This document shows, piece after piece, positions 33,401 through 45,163 of a DNA stretch of 64,000 nucleotides. A model generated the notes under the pieces. It was not told where the DNA came from. It made no database searches and saw only the letters and a list, made by a program, of their open reading frames with translations. Origin of the DNA: Pisaster brevispinus. Lineage: Eukaryota > Echinodermata > Asteroidea > Forcipulatida > Asteriidae. The translations under genes and the position numbers were made by a program. The stretch lies in contig JAMKCF010000011.1 in the NCBI GenBank assembly GCA_023634235.1, forward strand, positions 19,454,027-19,518,026, given 5' to 3'. Every line of letters begins with the position of its first letter. Positions within the stretch are counted from its first letter, which is position 1.

Positions 33401-36400
33401 CAAATTGCGCCACAGTGGCCCTTGAACGCATTAGGCACTATATGACTTGCACATCATAAAACCCTGAACCTAATAATGTGAAAAAATAAGTATGCATTCT
33501 GAAGAACGTTGTGATACCACTGGGTAAGAACACCAAATAAATGCCCAGATTATTACTGTATTAACATTATGAATACCAAGAATAAATCGCTGGTGTTACT
33601 GGTATCCCCAAATTACTCACACAATTAAGGGCATTCCACCAACACTGTCACAGTGGGTTAAAATTAAAATGCACACATGGAAATGTATGGGGACAGTGGC
33701 GTAACACTGTCGCAGATGGTACAATGTTTTTGTTTTAAAATTGAGGTACATATACATAGACTAATACAGCCCTGAACGTAAATGTTGGTGCACCTGCACC
33801 CAAAAACAGCCCACCCCGAGCCCCACAATGTTGAGTCATCAGTTAAATTTAATATAGAGATATGAAATCGAAACAAGAATATTTTACACAAAGCCAATTT
33901 GTGGGCGGGGGTGCGTAGCCCAATTTTGTTTTGTCCGATTCTACAAAGTAGTATAAATTCAAGGTGAGAGAGTAGGGGCCTACACACACATGCTATTCCT
34001 TCCTATTATTAAAAGTATTCTCGGGTATAAATATTTGTATTCAGTAAGCTTATATATTTCCAATGTTCAGTTTGAATTATTTCCGGAATGATTATTCAAC
34101 ACAATTCTTTTGGTACAGTATAGTTTTGATGTGTTTCACTCTTCGGTAAGACTGACGAAGAGAACAGTTCGGATATTCATTCGAAAGACTTTAGTGTCAA
34201 GTAATAAACCACAAGGGAAACTGACTGTGTACACTTTGTAATAATTTGGGTTTGTTCAAACCCAAAATATAAAAAAACAACTTTGCGGGTACAACCATTT
34301 CGAAAACTCTTTTGGGAGAAGTCTTGGTTCCGAGAAGAACCGGTGTATCTCAGTTCTCATTATTTAGTTTTGCATGAAATGCTTTGGCTGTTTACACGTA
34401 TTGTCACTGACCATATGAACTGATATTTCTATCATGATTGTAACGCACCCCCCCCCCCCCCACAACAAACTACTATTTTCACACGCTGGAGCAGATTGTT
34501 GTCTTTATTATGCTTTTTTTTTCAATGGATGTGGTAATATTATATTTCTGCTGTAGCAATACTTGCGTGTGCGATTATTAAATTCACTGATAAAGCAGTC
34601 ACTATTGATTGACATTTACTGTACGTACCTCGCGCAATGAGTTGGTGGGCGACCACATTTCTCCTATACTGCCTTTCAAATTTGGCCACGCTCTCCACCG
34701 CTGATTCTGAGTTTACGGACAAAAAAAAAATAACACAAGGACTCACAAAAGATTGTAACAGTAAAATAATCCACGGCTGCTTTATTGTAATCCTTTCGGA
34801 CGTGATTACAAGAGAAAGGAGCACCTTGGGCGACTTTAATTAAGGATATTTGCCACTAGTTGTTTCTTTAGTAGTTAATCAAGCAGTGAGTAGCTAACGC
34901 GCTAAAGGGGGTGGACCGAAAATCTGTCGAGGCTGCCGGGGGGAGCTAAGTTTGTTCCGTCTCTTCCCACTCCCACGTGCCGGCAATCGTTGTGGTGCGT
35001 TCTGGTTCCTCGCAAACAAAGGAATCTTGGGTGGGTTTTTTTTTGTTTTGTTTTTTTTTCACCGTAAAAATTAATATTATATAAAAAAGATTGCCTTGTG
35101 CGGAAAAACAAAACAATACATGATATAACATGCAGTTTGACTCTTTTGATGAGTTTTAGCTACAGCTGTACCGCGTCCTTGAATGATTCGCTCTAAATGT
35201 GGCAACCCCCCCCCCCCCAAACAAACAAAAGTTCAAAATTTAAATAAAAAAATTAAAGAACTCTACATTTGTCCATCCCCGATTTTTGAGATCATCGTAC
35301 AGTTTGATAAGATTTTTTTTTTCTTCAAACATATAATGTATATGCACTTATTTGAAAACCACTAATTAAATTCATAAAAAACATCTTTGTGTTTTCATGG
35401 TTTCGCGTCAATTGGCCAGAAAATTCGATATTGAGCATCGTGAATAGACCGCCGCCCCGGGCAGCGTCACAATGGAGGGGACGGTCTGCATCCAAACATG
35501 GCGTAATGATGATTAAATTTAGCCGTCGAAAATGGAAATTGTGATTAAACTAGCCAAGCTACAAAGAGAGATTCGTAAATAATGGCAGAGCCGACGCTGT
35601 AATGCTACTCCCTTATGAATATTTTAGGCCGTGTATCCGTGCAAAAAAAGCTCAACCCTGGCTGATTGGTAGAGTCTCCGTCTCTTCGTCTCTTAGTCAC
35701 AAGTAAATGGGGGAATTATTATTGATAACGCAGACCCCAAGATAATCATAATGATCTTTACAATATTATTGATGCAAAGTGAATAAAGAGTGAAAATTGT
35801 GAGTCAAATACCATACAAAATGGCACAAAGAAAGGGCATAAAAGAACCCAAATTGGCAAAGGTGCAGATCGGGAGGACCAAATAAATTAATTTAAGTTGC
35901 GAATTTTATGGGCTTTAGGGTGTAATATCAACTATTAAATGCTCGTAGAATAGCATTGTTGGGAGTGATCAGCTTCATTCATAGCTTGGGTGTCTCTTTT
36001 CTGTATTGTTTACATTTTCCGTTTGGGGTAGCTTGGAGAAAATTGAATTTCACATTACAGAAGGAATAGTTAGGGTTGTTACAACATAGAATGTCGAAAG
36101 AGTAATTCGCTGAATACCGAACTTCTCGTTATGCCGATTGATTTACTCGTTATATCGAACTTCACTCGTAATACATAACGCTACTCGTGATACCGAACAT
36201 ACCTATTAACCGTGATTCCGAACATACATTATAACCGTGATTCAGAAACACCCGCTTTACCGAGCTTCTCGTGCAACCGAACTTTACTCGTTATACAGAA
36301 GTAACGTTATACCGAAATTTTAACCTAAATACTCATAGTGTACCGGAGTTCCATGGAACTAGGAATACCTTTAGAGGATGCAGCAATTCAAAGACAAAAT

Positions 36401-39400
36401 TCCTAGATGAGATGAAAGAGGTTCAGACAGAAAAGTTTAAAGCCAATGTAAGATTTCAGAGCCCAATTTACATGGCTCTGCTTATCGTTAGCGAAAAATC
36501 AGTATTTACGTATAGCAGAAAAGTCCACACTTTGCGTCAGTGTTTTTCCAAGACAAGCAATGAGTTTGTGAATGTGCACGTGCCTAAAGTTTAGTTAGTA
36601 AGCACTCTTCGCTAACCTAGTAAGCGGCGAATATTGAATATCGTGCGTTAAGCAGATGACATACAATAAGGGCTAGATCGTGAATTCGTTTGGTTTTGAC
36701 AGTCACCCAAAACTACAAAATTCTTTGATAAAAAAAGTCTCACTTTGTCATGATTGACAGCTATGATGATCAAGGGGACTAAATCGAATAGTTTTAGTCG
36801 AAATTTGAGAGATATCTACCTTCAGTTTGGCTGTGCACTGCATGTTCTTCGTCTTCGCTAGACTGTGACGGAGTGGGACACGCCTTGATGATGTGAGGTT
36901 TTGACGGCGGCAGAAGACCGACTGCCAAAAGGGTATCTGGCGATTCCCTCGGACTTTGAATCTTCAAGGAAAGAAACATACATTCACATTTTACAATCGA
37001 CTTATTTTTCATAGACGTTAAACGAAAGATACATCATTGCCTTTTTGGAAGAGTAGATCCATTTCAATCATCAAATGTTTTAAATCAACACACACAACAG
37101 ACAGCCAGTTTAGGAAAACTCATTCAACTGAGTGGTAAGGTTTAGTAAAACAAAGTAACATTTTGTGTTGTTCCAGAGGTTTTATGCATGTCCGTATCAG
37201 GCTTAAATTCCATTGCAGCAACCGAAATAGTTATAGCAACGGCAATTCGTGGTGTCTTCAAATGTAATTTTCTTGAGCTCGACAGCATGGCAATAATCTC
37301 GGTTTGTTTTGTTGTTTTAGGTTGTTGTTGATGTTGTTGTTGCTGTTGCTGTTGTTGATATTGTTGTTGATGTTGTTGAAGTTGTTGTTGTTGTTGCTGA
37401 GGTTGTTGTTGTTGCTGCTGCTAATGCTGCTGCTGATGTTGCTGTTGCTGTTGTTATTGTTGTTGTTGTTTTTGTTGTGGTTGTTGTTGTTGTGGTTGTT
37501 GTTGTTTGGGTTGTTGTTGGGGTTGTTGTGGGGGTTTGTTTGGTTTTGTTTTGTTTTTGTTTTGCTGAGGTAAACTGTAAAGTCAGTGAGCTTGATTGAA
37601 AATAATTTCGTTTTCGTTGATGACCATACATGTACTTAGTTTTCAGCTCATTTTGTTGTGCGTGGGAAAGATTCCAGTGTTTCAAAGAGTGGCACTGTGT
37701 TTGACAGGCTCAGTGCCGGTTGCCAAACGATGTTTACACTATGCGCAGTTGTTCTAGGGGAGGGTATTCCCTTGGTAATTGCTCCAAAAATTAATGACCA
37801 TACAAATTTACTTGGTAAAGAGCACTGGAGAGCTGTTGATGTTGTAAAACATTGTTAGAAGCGACACCCTTTGAAGTTATGTAGGTTTAGAGAAGGAGGT
37901 AATTTTCATCCCAAAATTTGAATCTGAGAAAGGCGTCAGGCATGAAGCTTTTTATCAGGCATCTCAAAACACATGCAACAAGGGTCTTTTTCCTTGCACT
38001 ATTTTCTTGCAACTACGATGGCCAATTGAGGCCAAACTTTTCACAGGTTTGTTAATATTTTATGCACATTGTTGGGATACACCAAAAGTGAGGATCCTGG
38101 TCTCTGACAATCACCCAAAGTATACCCCGACTTTAACTGTTGTCTGGACTTTTGCTGACCTGCCATCCACAGTGTGGTGTAATACCCGTGCTCAGTATGT
38201 TTAGTTCATTCACCCTGGAGTCCCTCATCCAGAGTGCATGCATTGTCTGAAGTGTTCATTAATTAAAGTAATTGTCATTTTTAGTTTGAGGACGTGCCGA
38301 CTTTGTAACGCATGAAAGGCGCGCTTTCTTGTTCATGTTACGTGCAGTTCGTTGTACAAGTGGGGGTTGCATATGGTGGGGGGGGCGTGCAAGTGCCAGT
38401 CCCCCCCCCCCCGGCACTTGCAGACTTACAGGGGGGTTGCAGACTTGCTTCTGTTACTTGTACACAAATACGTTACTGAAAACAACTCTCCGTGGGGAGA
38501 GTTGGGGGAATTTATCGGTTCATCGTTCAAAACACTACAATTTTAATTTGAGTGAGTATTAAGATAACAAAGAACGGCATAATAAGGGAGCAACTTTTAT
38601 TGAGTGGCTGGCTGTGCGTTTTTAGTTAGGAATGCTTCTGTTAGTTTTCGTTCTGTTTAAAGAATCCTTTTCAGGCATTGTCGGGCATTCTTACGTGAAC
38701 CAACCCCTTCAAATTTCAACAATCCTTGCATGTCTTGTTTTAAATTCGATCAAGAACTCCTTAGTTCCCGCTCTAAGAATAGGACAAGGCATTCTGTCCG
38801 TTCAAGGCATATGCAAAATTAATATTGTTATGATAAATTGCAACGAGGATAGGGAGTCTAGTTTGGGTTTTTTATGCTACGTGATTGTACCTCCCAAGTC
38901 AGGCGGAAAAGCAGACAGCACCAAGTAAAAAACATCGCTTGGTGTTAAACGATGAACCCAAATTCATTTAGTCATCGTGTACTCATTGCGAATTTTGTGA
39001 ATTCGTGCGAGTTCGTCTTATTGTGTAACACTTTCATTTATTCATATCTAATAGATTTCACTAAACATGCACTGACGGCCCAGCCTATAGTTTTTTTTAT
39101 CACCGAGGTACACATTTTTGAGAAAACATCAAAAAACTGTTGGCACCATCGGTAGTTGGGTTGAAAAACTAAATCACATTCGTTTTCCTGAATGCAATGT
39201 TTACATTGAATTTTTGGACACTTGATGGTCTATTGGCTTGACATCTGCTCGAGAATGTGGGGTCGTGGGTTCAAATCCCATCCGAGTTATTCTGTTTAAA
39301 ATGTGCGAATCACACATTAGATTTTTTTCTTTCTTCAAAAATAACCGCAGGTTTTTTTCCTGCAAAAAGATATTCAAACACATTATGATGTCACTGACCG

Positions 39401-41544
39401 GCTGAACTAAACTAAGTTTTAGTTGACTTTGAATTAAAAAGAATAGCATCCATTCAGTTTCTTCGATCAATGTTTTCTGCTTCGCCGACTGTCTCATTAC
39501 AAAAAATATCGTAATCTCTTGGGTTTTTTTTGTGGTTTGTTTGTCTAAAAGAAATTCGTGGAAATGTCGTCAACACCACACGATGGGCAATACGTCAAAG
39601 ACTGCGTCAGCTTGAGTCCGAAGAGCCAAAATAACTTTAATCAGTTCCGCAGTTCGACGCGAATCCAATAATCAGTGGTTTAGTTACCTTGACAAAAAGT
39701 AACGACGATGAATAAACAGCTGAGACTCATCGACAAACATCAATTAATTACAGGAATAGTTCACTTACCTTTGAAACTGGGGTAGTTCTTTGAGGGCGTT
39801 CAGCATCGAGGTCGAGCCTCTCGCGGAGGCACTCACCGCGCTCGTCGGGCAAGTCCGCACCTGCGTCGGCCGAGCCGGAGCCCCTCGAAGACGGTGTCCT
39901 TTTCACGGTCGCGCTGGACTCGTCATGCTTATCGTTGAGATCGACCTCGGGGACGGGTTTGCGGGTCAGGTGGTTGAGACTCGACGGCTTGCTCTGGTCG
40001 TCTTGGGTGAGAACCTGGTGGTGTTTTGATTTGTACGAGAGTGGGTCGTAGCGATGGTCCTGTGCAGCCGCTATGAAACACTCTTCTGGGACTGATTTTG
40101 GCGGGAACATGATGCGTTCTGCATTTGAGAATGCTCTTTCGGGGTCCAGGCAACCTTTGCTCGTTATCACGGGTCGGAAGGCTGAGGTGTAGTACGCTGC
40201 CTTTCTGAAATCAGGGAGATATTGATGTCTGTTTGAGACCCCTTTCGGTTTCACGCTGCCATATTTAGAATCGAAATCATCCCATTGGGTTGTCTTCTTG
40301 GAGGGTGTGTTTGTGGGTGATCCTTGGTCAATGACGGTATGAATGTCTGAGTCTGGACCCATAAGGGGCTGGTAGTAGCTAGCGTTAGAAACAAAGGGCA
40401 TGCCGATGGTTTTGGGCCACAATGTCGCAGAGGGGAGTGGGCAGCCAGCCCGGCCTCCAGACCACAGGAATTCCATGAACGGGTGCTGCCTGAAACTCGA
40501 CGGCGATAGCTGGCCGTGAAAGACATTCACCGGGTAGGCTGGCACAGAGTTAACCGGCGGGTCTTCCGGCAAGGTGTCGGCGAAAGACGACGGAGCGGAT
40601 CGATTTGGGATTGGCATGAGAGGGTACGGCACGTTTGCCGCTGCGATGGGTGTTAGATCATGTTCATGAGGTGCCTCGTGGTCATATCGAGCTCTCTTCG
40701 GTGGACTTGGGAGCAGCCGTTGCGCTGAGCTGCTCCGAGACATGTTGTCGATAGTGCAGCCGAACGAGGTTGATGGCATCTTACTGGAGCTCTCACAGAC
40801 CGATCGCTTCCGGCTGCCACCATTAAACATAGCCTTGACGTCTTCCCAGGCGTGAAGAAGTTCCTCTGACGGGTTTCTGTCAACCAGTTTGATATGCCTT
40901 CTCCAGGAGTTGAAATTGGGGCCGTCGGGTGGGTGGAACTTGGAGTTGGGCATACGGTGTGCATGAAATATGAATTTATTGGGCGAGGAGAACAGGCTAC
41001 AGTAGGAGCATCTGATGCACTTCGCCCGGGAGCTATTGTATCGAGATGGCACAAATGCACCCTGACAGCCCCATGTACACTCGTGAAACACCTCGAAGGA
41101 GAAGTTGTCCGGCAGTTTGGGCGGACGGTTCTCAGTCAGAAAGGACTTGCAAAGTCTTTCAGCCTCTCGTTTGTTTATCATGCCGCAACGGCGGGAGGAC
41201 ACCGGCATCGCGTTGGCGCGCCTGAGAATTTCAAGCTGAACCGGGGTGCATTGAACGCAAGTGATGCCCAGGGCCACGCGGCGATTGTGGATCTCGTTGT
41301 AGCTGAACTTCTTGAGGAGTGTGTTGGAGATCTGCGCCAGACAGAGCCGCTCCTGACTGTCGATGATGAGAGCAGCAATCTGGACGCCGAACAGGTTGAC
41401 CATGTAGCATTGGTTGTTACTGTGGGGGCACTCGGGCTCGGATGACATGGAAGGGGTGCGACTTGGCTCCCTCATGCTGTGTGGCTGAATGGGGCTCGGT
41501 GCTGTTTCTGGAGTTTGGCGCGGTGTGTCCTCCATAATGAACAT
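27426..41544 (-). CDS. SKOR: SKI family transcriptional corepressor, SKOR/CORL type
   Basis: Minus-strand coding exons 41544-39769, 36961-36820, 34706-34629, 28804-28736 and 27493-27426 join in phase to 711 codons (710 aa plus stop). Residues 45-140 are the Ski/Sno/Dac DNA-binding-like domain (SQERLCLAQISNTLLKKFSY). Residues 145-245 are the SMAD4-binding SAND-like domain with its Cys/His zinc ligands (HECTWGC, CIRCSYC, FIFHAH) and NFNSWRRH. The rest of the first exon is long and probably disordered. The four small exons encode a Ser/Glu-rich stretch, then a coiled coil ending EIELRRNAYLTAQQKYRE...ALNHFSRHILSSHGTCMD. The family tail ALHHFSCKM...GTC shows this end is authentic. SKOR proteins are nuclear corepressors of developing neurons (Lbx1 partners) that act with SMAD and HDAC complexes. 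Vertebrates have two paralogues and I cannot assign either. Confidence 0.93.
28398..28512 (+). repeat. 21-bp tandem repeat with GGGTCA/TGACCC palindromes
   Basis: About five copies of CACTTCCGGGTCAGGCTGAC-CC. Bases 28435-28447 and 28456-28468 fit GGTCAnnnTGACC exactly; 28478-28490 and 28413-28426 nearly do. A further exact copy lies outside the array at 28597-28609. Confidence 0.85.
28736..28804 (-). CDS. SKOR: SKOR exon 5, coiled coil
   Basis: After TTCAACAG, before GTACGC. Phase joins G|AG (Glu) to HQLSTEIELRRNAYLTAQQKYR, matching the family pattern L-x-x-E-[LI]-x-x-x-R-[KR]-A-x-x-x-x-Q-Q-K. Confidence 0.84.
31355..31540 (+). repeat. TTTCTTTA / TTTTA microsatellite
   Basis: Low-complexity pyrimidine-rich tract that generates spurious Phe/Leu ORFs. 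Confidence 0.85.
31664..31880 (+). mobile_element. tRNA-derived SINE
   Basis: Has GTGGGTTTGAATCCTGGTCA, GTGTCCTTGAGCAAGACACTT and AAATGGGTACCTGTGAAGG. The A box is decayed. A perfect 12-bp hairpin (31637-31663) abuts it. Confidence 0.75.
32752..32838 (+). mobile_element. tRNA-like SINE head
   Basis: GTCGTTGGTCTAGTGGTCAG and GTCGTGGGTTCGAATCCCAT are clear A and B boxes. The acceptor ends do not pair over seven bases, so I call it SINE-derived. Confidence 0.45.
33155..33310 (+). mobile_element. Degenerate tRNA-derived SINE
   Basis: GCGTGTCAAGGCCGAGCGGG matches the family A box. The rest is diverged (TCCTCAGCCAAGACCCTCAT). Confidence 0.5.
34270..34360 (+). repeat. Fragment of foldback family A
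   Basis: TTTGCGGGTACAACCAT, ACTCTTTTGGGAGA and GGTTCCGAGAAGAACCGGTG match the consensus visible in the copies at 3061 and 12579. Confidence 0.55.
34629..34706 (-). CDS. SKOR: SKOR exon 4, coiled-coil start
   Basis: After TAAACTCAG, before GTACGT. Phase joins G|AA (Glu) to SAVESVAKFERQYRRNVVAHQLIAR, in the position where vertebrate SKOR proteins have their Leu/Glu/Arg-rich coiled coil. This copy looks shorter than the vertebrate one. Confidence 0.8.
36100..36330 (+). repeat. Degenerate ACTCGTTATACCGAAC array
   Basis: Eight or more diverged units containing CTCGT(T/G)AT and CCGAAC. A 107-codon ORF starting within it is incidental. Confidence 0.65.
36820..36961 (-). CDS. SKOR: SKOR exon 3 (second coding)
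   Basis: After TTCCTTGAAG, before GTAGAT. Phase 0 in, phase 1 out. Encodes IQSPRESPDTLLAVGLLPPS...EDEEHAVHSQTE, a Pro/Ser stretch followed by an acidic stretch, as found before the coiled coil in SKOR proteins. Confidence 0.85.
37310..37545 (+). repeat. GTT/GCT trinucleotide microsatellite
   Basis: Mostly GTTGTT with GCT, GAT and GGG variants. It gives poly-Leu on one strand and poly-Thr on the other. Confidence 0.9.
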
Positions 41545-41547
41545 AAA
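39769..41547 (-). CDS. SKOR: SKOR exon with both zinc/DNA-binding domains (coding 41544-39769)
   Basis: The frame stays open to an ATG at 41577, but TTTGTCAACAG just before 41547 is a good acceptor, so translation more likely starts at 41544 or 41535 (MFIMEDTPRQT). The 592 codons end TTPVSK before GTAAGT. This exon is richer in GC than the introns around it. Confidence 0.92.
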
Positions 41548-44500
41548 CTGTTGACAAAGAAGAGAATAAATAAACACTTGTCACAGAAGGAACGACCTTC
41601 TTCCAAACTGAGTTTAAACACAAACATGATGGGTTTAAACAATTTGACGTCAGTCCTATTTGAGATTTTCTTTTTGAAATTAATGTTTTCTTATACTGTC
41701 ACACAAACAAGAGATTTGTTTTAAATAATATTTGCAATCTATACAAAAGAATCATCAAACTCAAGGAGAATATCATCGTTATGCCAATGAAACAGAAGTC
41801 ACTCACTCGGAATTCGTTTGCAAAATAGCGGGAGATGTAGAGACAAATATTAATAATTGAATGACCACGATAATATTTATAGATGGGCAAAGTGCCTGAC
41901 ATGATTTTCTCTTCGGATATCTTTGTTTTTCAGTGTTTTCTATCAATTGGAGGGTAGGGCCTTGTAGGTGTGACTTTTCTATATAGGGCCTGGTTCTTGG
42001 TGGATTATGTTATGAAACTATTTGTACATACTACAGTGCAGTACTATACAAACAGTAATTGTATGTTTATGAGTGCAATGGTGGGTCTTCTCTGGTCTTC
42101 TTCTTCTTCTTCTGCTAACCGTCTGGGTCATTTCTGTGTGGACAAACCTCCACACAAAAATGAATATTCATGATTTGTTTACCTTCTACATGGTCCCACG
42201 TGACCTGCAGCTAGATAGGCCTTCATTGCCATGATAGAATAAGTTAGTTTTTGACTAGGTTCGGAAAGTTTGCGCTATGGAGGTTGTGCCATTGTTGGGT
42301 GTCATGGGACAAATGTCTATACGGTAACCATAATCGTGTAGGATCACCCTTGGATTTGCTCTGCCCTTGGTATATCAGATATGGGGCACAATATGGGAGC
42401 ATAATTTGGGATTAATTAACCTAATTATATATGTGGAGGTTCTTCCACACACACACATAATAGTGTATAATTGACATTGTTAGTGCCCAACAGGGTTCAA
42501 AAACTGTGTCGAGTTTCGGCGGTAACCAGACTTTTCGTTTTGTAAATTTAACAGAGCAGCAACCCACGGTAGAAAAACATTTCTACACTTCTTGAGTGTT
42601 TTTTGTTTTGTTTTGTTATTTTGCCACTCATCTTTAGTGTATTTACTTAAACAAAGATTAAGCTTACTTTCCACTCTTCATTAGATCATTAGCAAAAAGA
42701 TTTGCCTGCGATTTGAAAAAGAAAAACTTTCCACATAAACGTAAAATGAGAGAGGATATTTATGGACTGGAAAGGACAAAACTTGCAAAAATGTTTCACA
42801 TTGTCGTGCACATTTTGACCCAAACAATCAGCATGTGAAAAATCAGAATGCACGCAAATTATACGTCGTGTGACACAAACACCTCGTTGAATAATTGAGT
42901 GAAAAAATACACCGCCAGAGTACGGTTGAAATCTCCCATAATCGTTAAAAGCTTGTTGGGGAGGCGTAAAAGATTAATCTTTGAAAGAAATCATATTTTG
43001 CATTTCGTTAATACACCCCCCCCCCTCTGTATTTATTGTCTTATTTTCCGTGGAATTTTTTTTAGTGACACCTTTTAAAATGAAACGGAAATAACAAACA
43101 CACAAATGGGGTTCATGTAGAGAAATTCGCAATTCCGGTGACGACGGAAATCTCCGTTCCACGAACACACTTTCTGCTTCTTACACAACGCTTCTTCCGG
43201 TGCATAATTAATGCAACTAACTCTCATTTTATTCTCCCCCCCCCCCCACAAAGTATTTATAGATTCAATCGCACTCATAAAACAGAACGGTTTACATGTT
43301 TTAACGCCAATTTCCATTGCTTTTTCATGGCTTCCACCGCGAGACCTACGATTGGAGTGTATCATCATTGTCCATCAGTCGAGATTGTGAAATTATTCAA
43401 CAGGTTTCTTCCCCGGCTTCATGGCACTTCCATTAGTAAATTACGTTAATTAAACAAAACCGCAGCGTCGCCTGACCAGACAATGTACTTAACTGCTGAC
43501 TTTTTTTTTTCTTTTTTTTTTCACAAACTGCACGTCGCGCTTCACTGATCTCATGTTGGTTTTTTTTCCTCCAGTAGTTTATGTAGGGAAACAAAATGAT
43601 GAATCGCAATGACTTTGGTGTGTGTAATTAACATTAGTAATTGTAGGTGGATTAATGACACATCGGGTTGGGCGAGGACAGTCGTGTTTTTCTACGGTTT
43701 GTATATGTATTTATTTTTTTAAGGTTTTCTTTTTTTTCTCTCTTGTAAAAGAAAATGAACTGCATGGCCATGATGTATGGGGAAATGGTCCGTTGGGACT
43801 AGAGCTGAGTTGGATATTGATGATGATGATTAGGTCTTGGAGTTGTACGATCATGCCACATCGCGCCCCCCCCCCCCCATTTTGGTTGATTAGGTTGTTG
43901 CTAGAATATGGAATGAAAGTGACATGTTATTACGGATGACTACCCATGCAGGATGCGCCAGACAACGGGAATGTTAACTTCATCTAAAAATGGAAACAAA
44001 ATTGGAAATGATTAGATTGCTTCAACTAAACAAACAAAAAACACCGAAGACCGACGTGTGCGCTTCTTTGCGAGACCCAAACACCGTACAGCGTAATTAA
44101 ATAGTAATAATTTTCACCGCGGCTTGCATAACTACGAAACTCAGTATTATACGGTTAGAAACGTTCGAATGACGGTAGACAAATAGATCAACATAATCTC
44201 ACGCTGATGTACAAATTGTAACTGTAAATTTATTATAGTAAAAATTACAGCGGACCATAGAGGGAATTTGAGCCACGTGTATTTTGCACATAGCTACACT
44301 TTCGCTGGTATTTCGGATAGTGTCATCTGCAAGAAAAAGATGGTTCGATTTTGCTTTCCTTTAACACAATTTTGTTAATGTTCAACAGAGCGCCAGGTAT
44401 TTACGTTTCGCAGAACCCCATTGTACCCCTCCAAATCGTCCACCCCAAAACCAATCTAATTGACGTCAGGTTCATCTCTTCAAGGCCCAGCCATCAATTT

Positions 44501-44829
44501 TAAAATTCATACGGACCGGAAATTTACAATTGACAAAATGCATACAAATCATTAGTCTCATTTATCTCCCGTGCAACCACACCACTTGTTGTCATTGTAG
44601 CCTTACCCCCCACGTAGGAAACTGGGGAAGAGGGCGTGTGAGATTCTGACCTCTTTATTGCGATAGCCAATGGTTTTGCAGAGAGGTAAGCTAAATCAAA
44701 TTGCCACCTTTTGTTAATGGTCTGGTAATAGCAGCTTCAAATTCGTTAAGGTTAAATTCAGTTTTGTGATGCACTAATTTTCCAATAAGTACGGTCTTTA
44801 TTTTATTATTATCGGGTTAAACGAGGTAT

Positions 44830-45163
44830 CGCCCAACTCACAAGGCCGGACGGCCACTTCAAGGTGAGGGCTACACTTAACTGATTTGGGCTGTCAACCC
44901 AACTTAACTCTCACCAGGGGTACGTTGCCACCTACTCCTGGGGCTGAAACAGGGTTACCCCCTTCATAGTCCGTAAGGACGTAGGCAAGGGTATCATCCA
45001 CTGGGAGCCTGGCTGGTAGAGCAGAATGCACTACCTTCCCAACTTGTTACAAAGCAATTATGGTTAAGTGCCTTGCTCAAGGGCACAAGACTGTCATGAC
45101 CAGGATTCGAACCCACACGGAGCTAGGGTTTGGTGAACTAGACCGCTCGGCCACGACACGCAA
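44830..45163 (-). mobile_element. tRNA-derived SINE, near full length
   Basis: Read on the minus strand it starts GTGTCGTGGCCGAGCGGTCT, has a good B box (GTGGGTTCGAATCCTGG), then CCTTGAGCAAGGCACTTAAC and about 180 bases of 3' body ending CTTGAAGTGGCCGTCCGGCC. This is the best reference copy in the window. Confidence 0.8.

Larger units (their letters stand above)
28805..34628 (-). other. SKOR: SKOR intron between coiled-coil exons
   Basis: A 5.8-kb intron. It contains a GC-rich unique-looking block (30040-30250), a TTTA/TTTC microsatellite (31355-31540), a SINE (31664-31880), tRNA-like sequence (32752-32835), a degenerate SINE (33155-33310) and poly-C (34446-34461). No exon is recognised. Confidence 0.5.
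34707..39768 (-). other. SKOR: SKOR introns on both sides of exon 3
   Basis: Contains poly-C at 35207-35218, a unique GC-rich block (35430-35600), the ACTCGTTATACCGAAC array (36100-36330), a GTT/GCT trinucleotide tract (37310-37545), a dispersed repeat (about 37740-38150, inverted relative to 17260-17490), a G8/C14 hairpin (38375-38430) and tRNA-like sequence (39222-39290). Confidence 0.5.

Noticed and set aside
37304..37685. Poly-Leu and poly-Thr ORFs
   Set aside because: Products of a GTT/GCT microsatellite.
41545..41577. Upstream ATG (MFIYSLLCQQ) as SKOR start
   Set aside because: TTCTCTTCTTTGTCAACAG at this place is a strong 3' splice site, so these codons are probably intronic.
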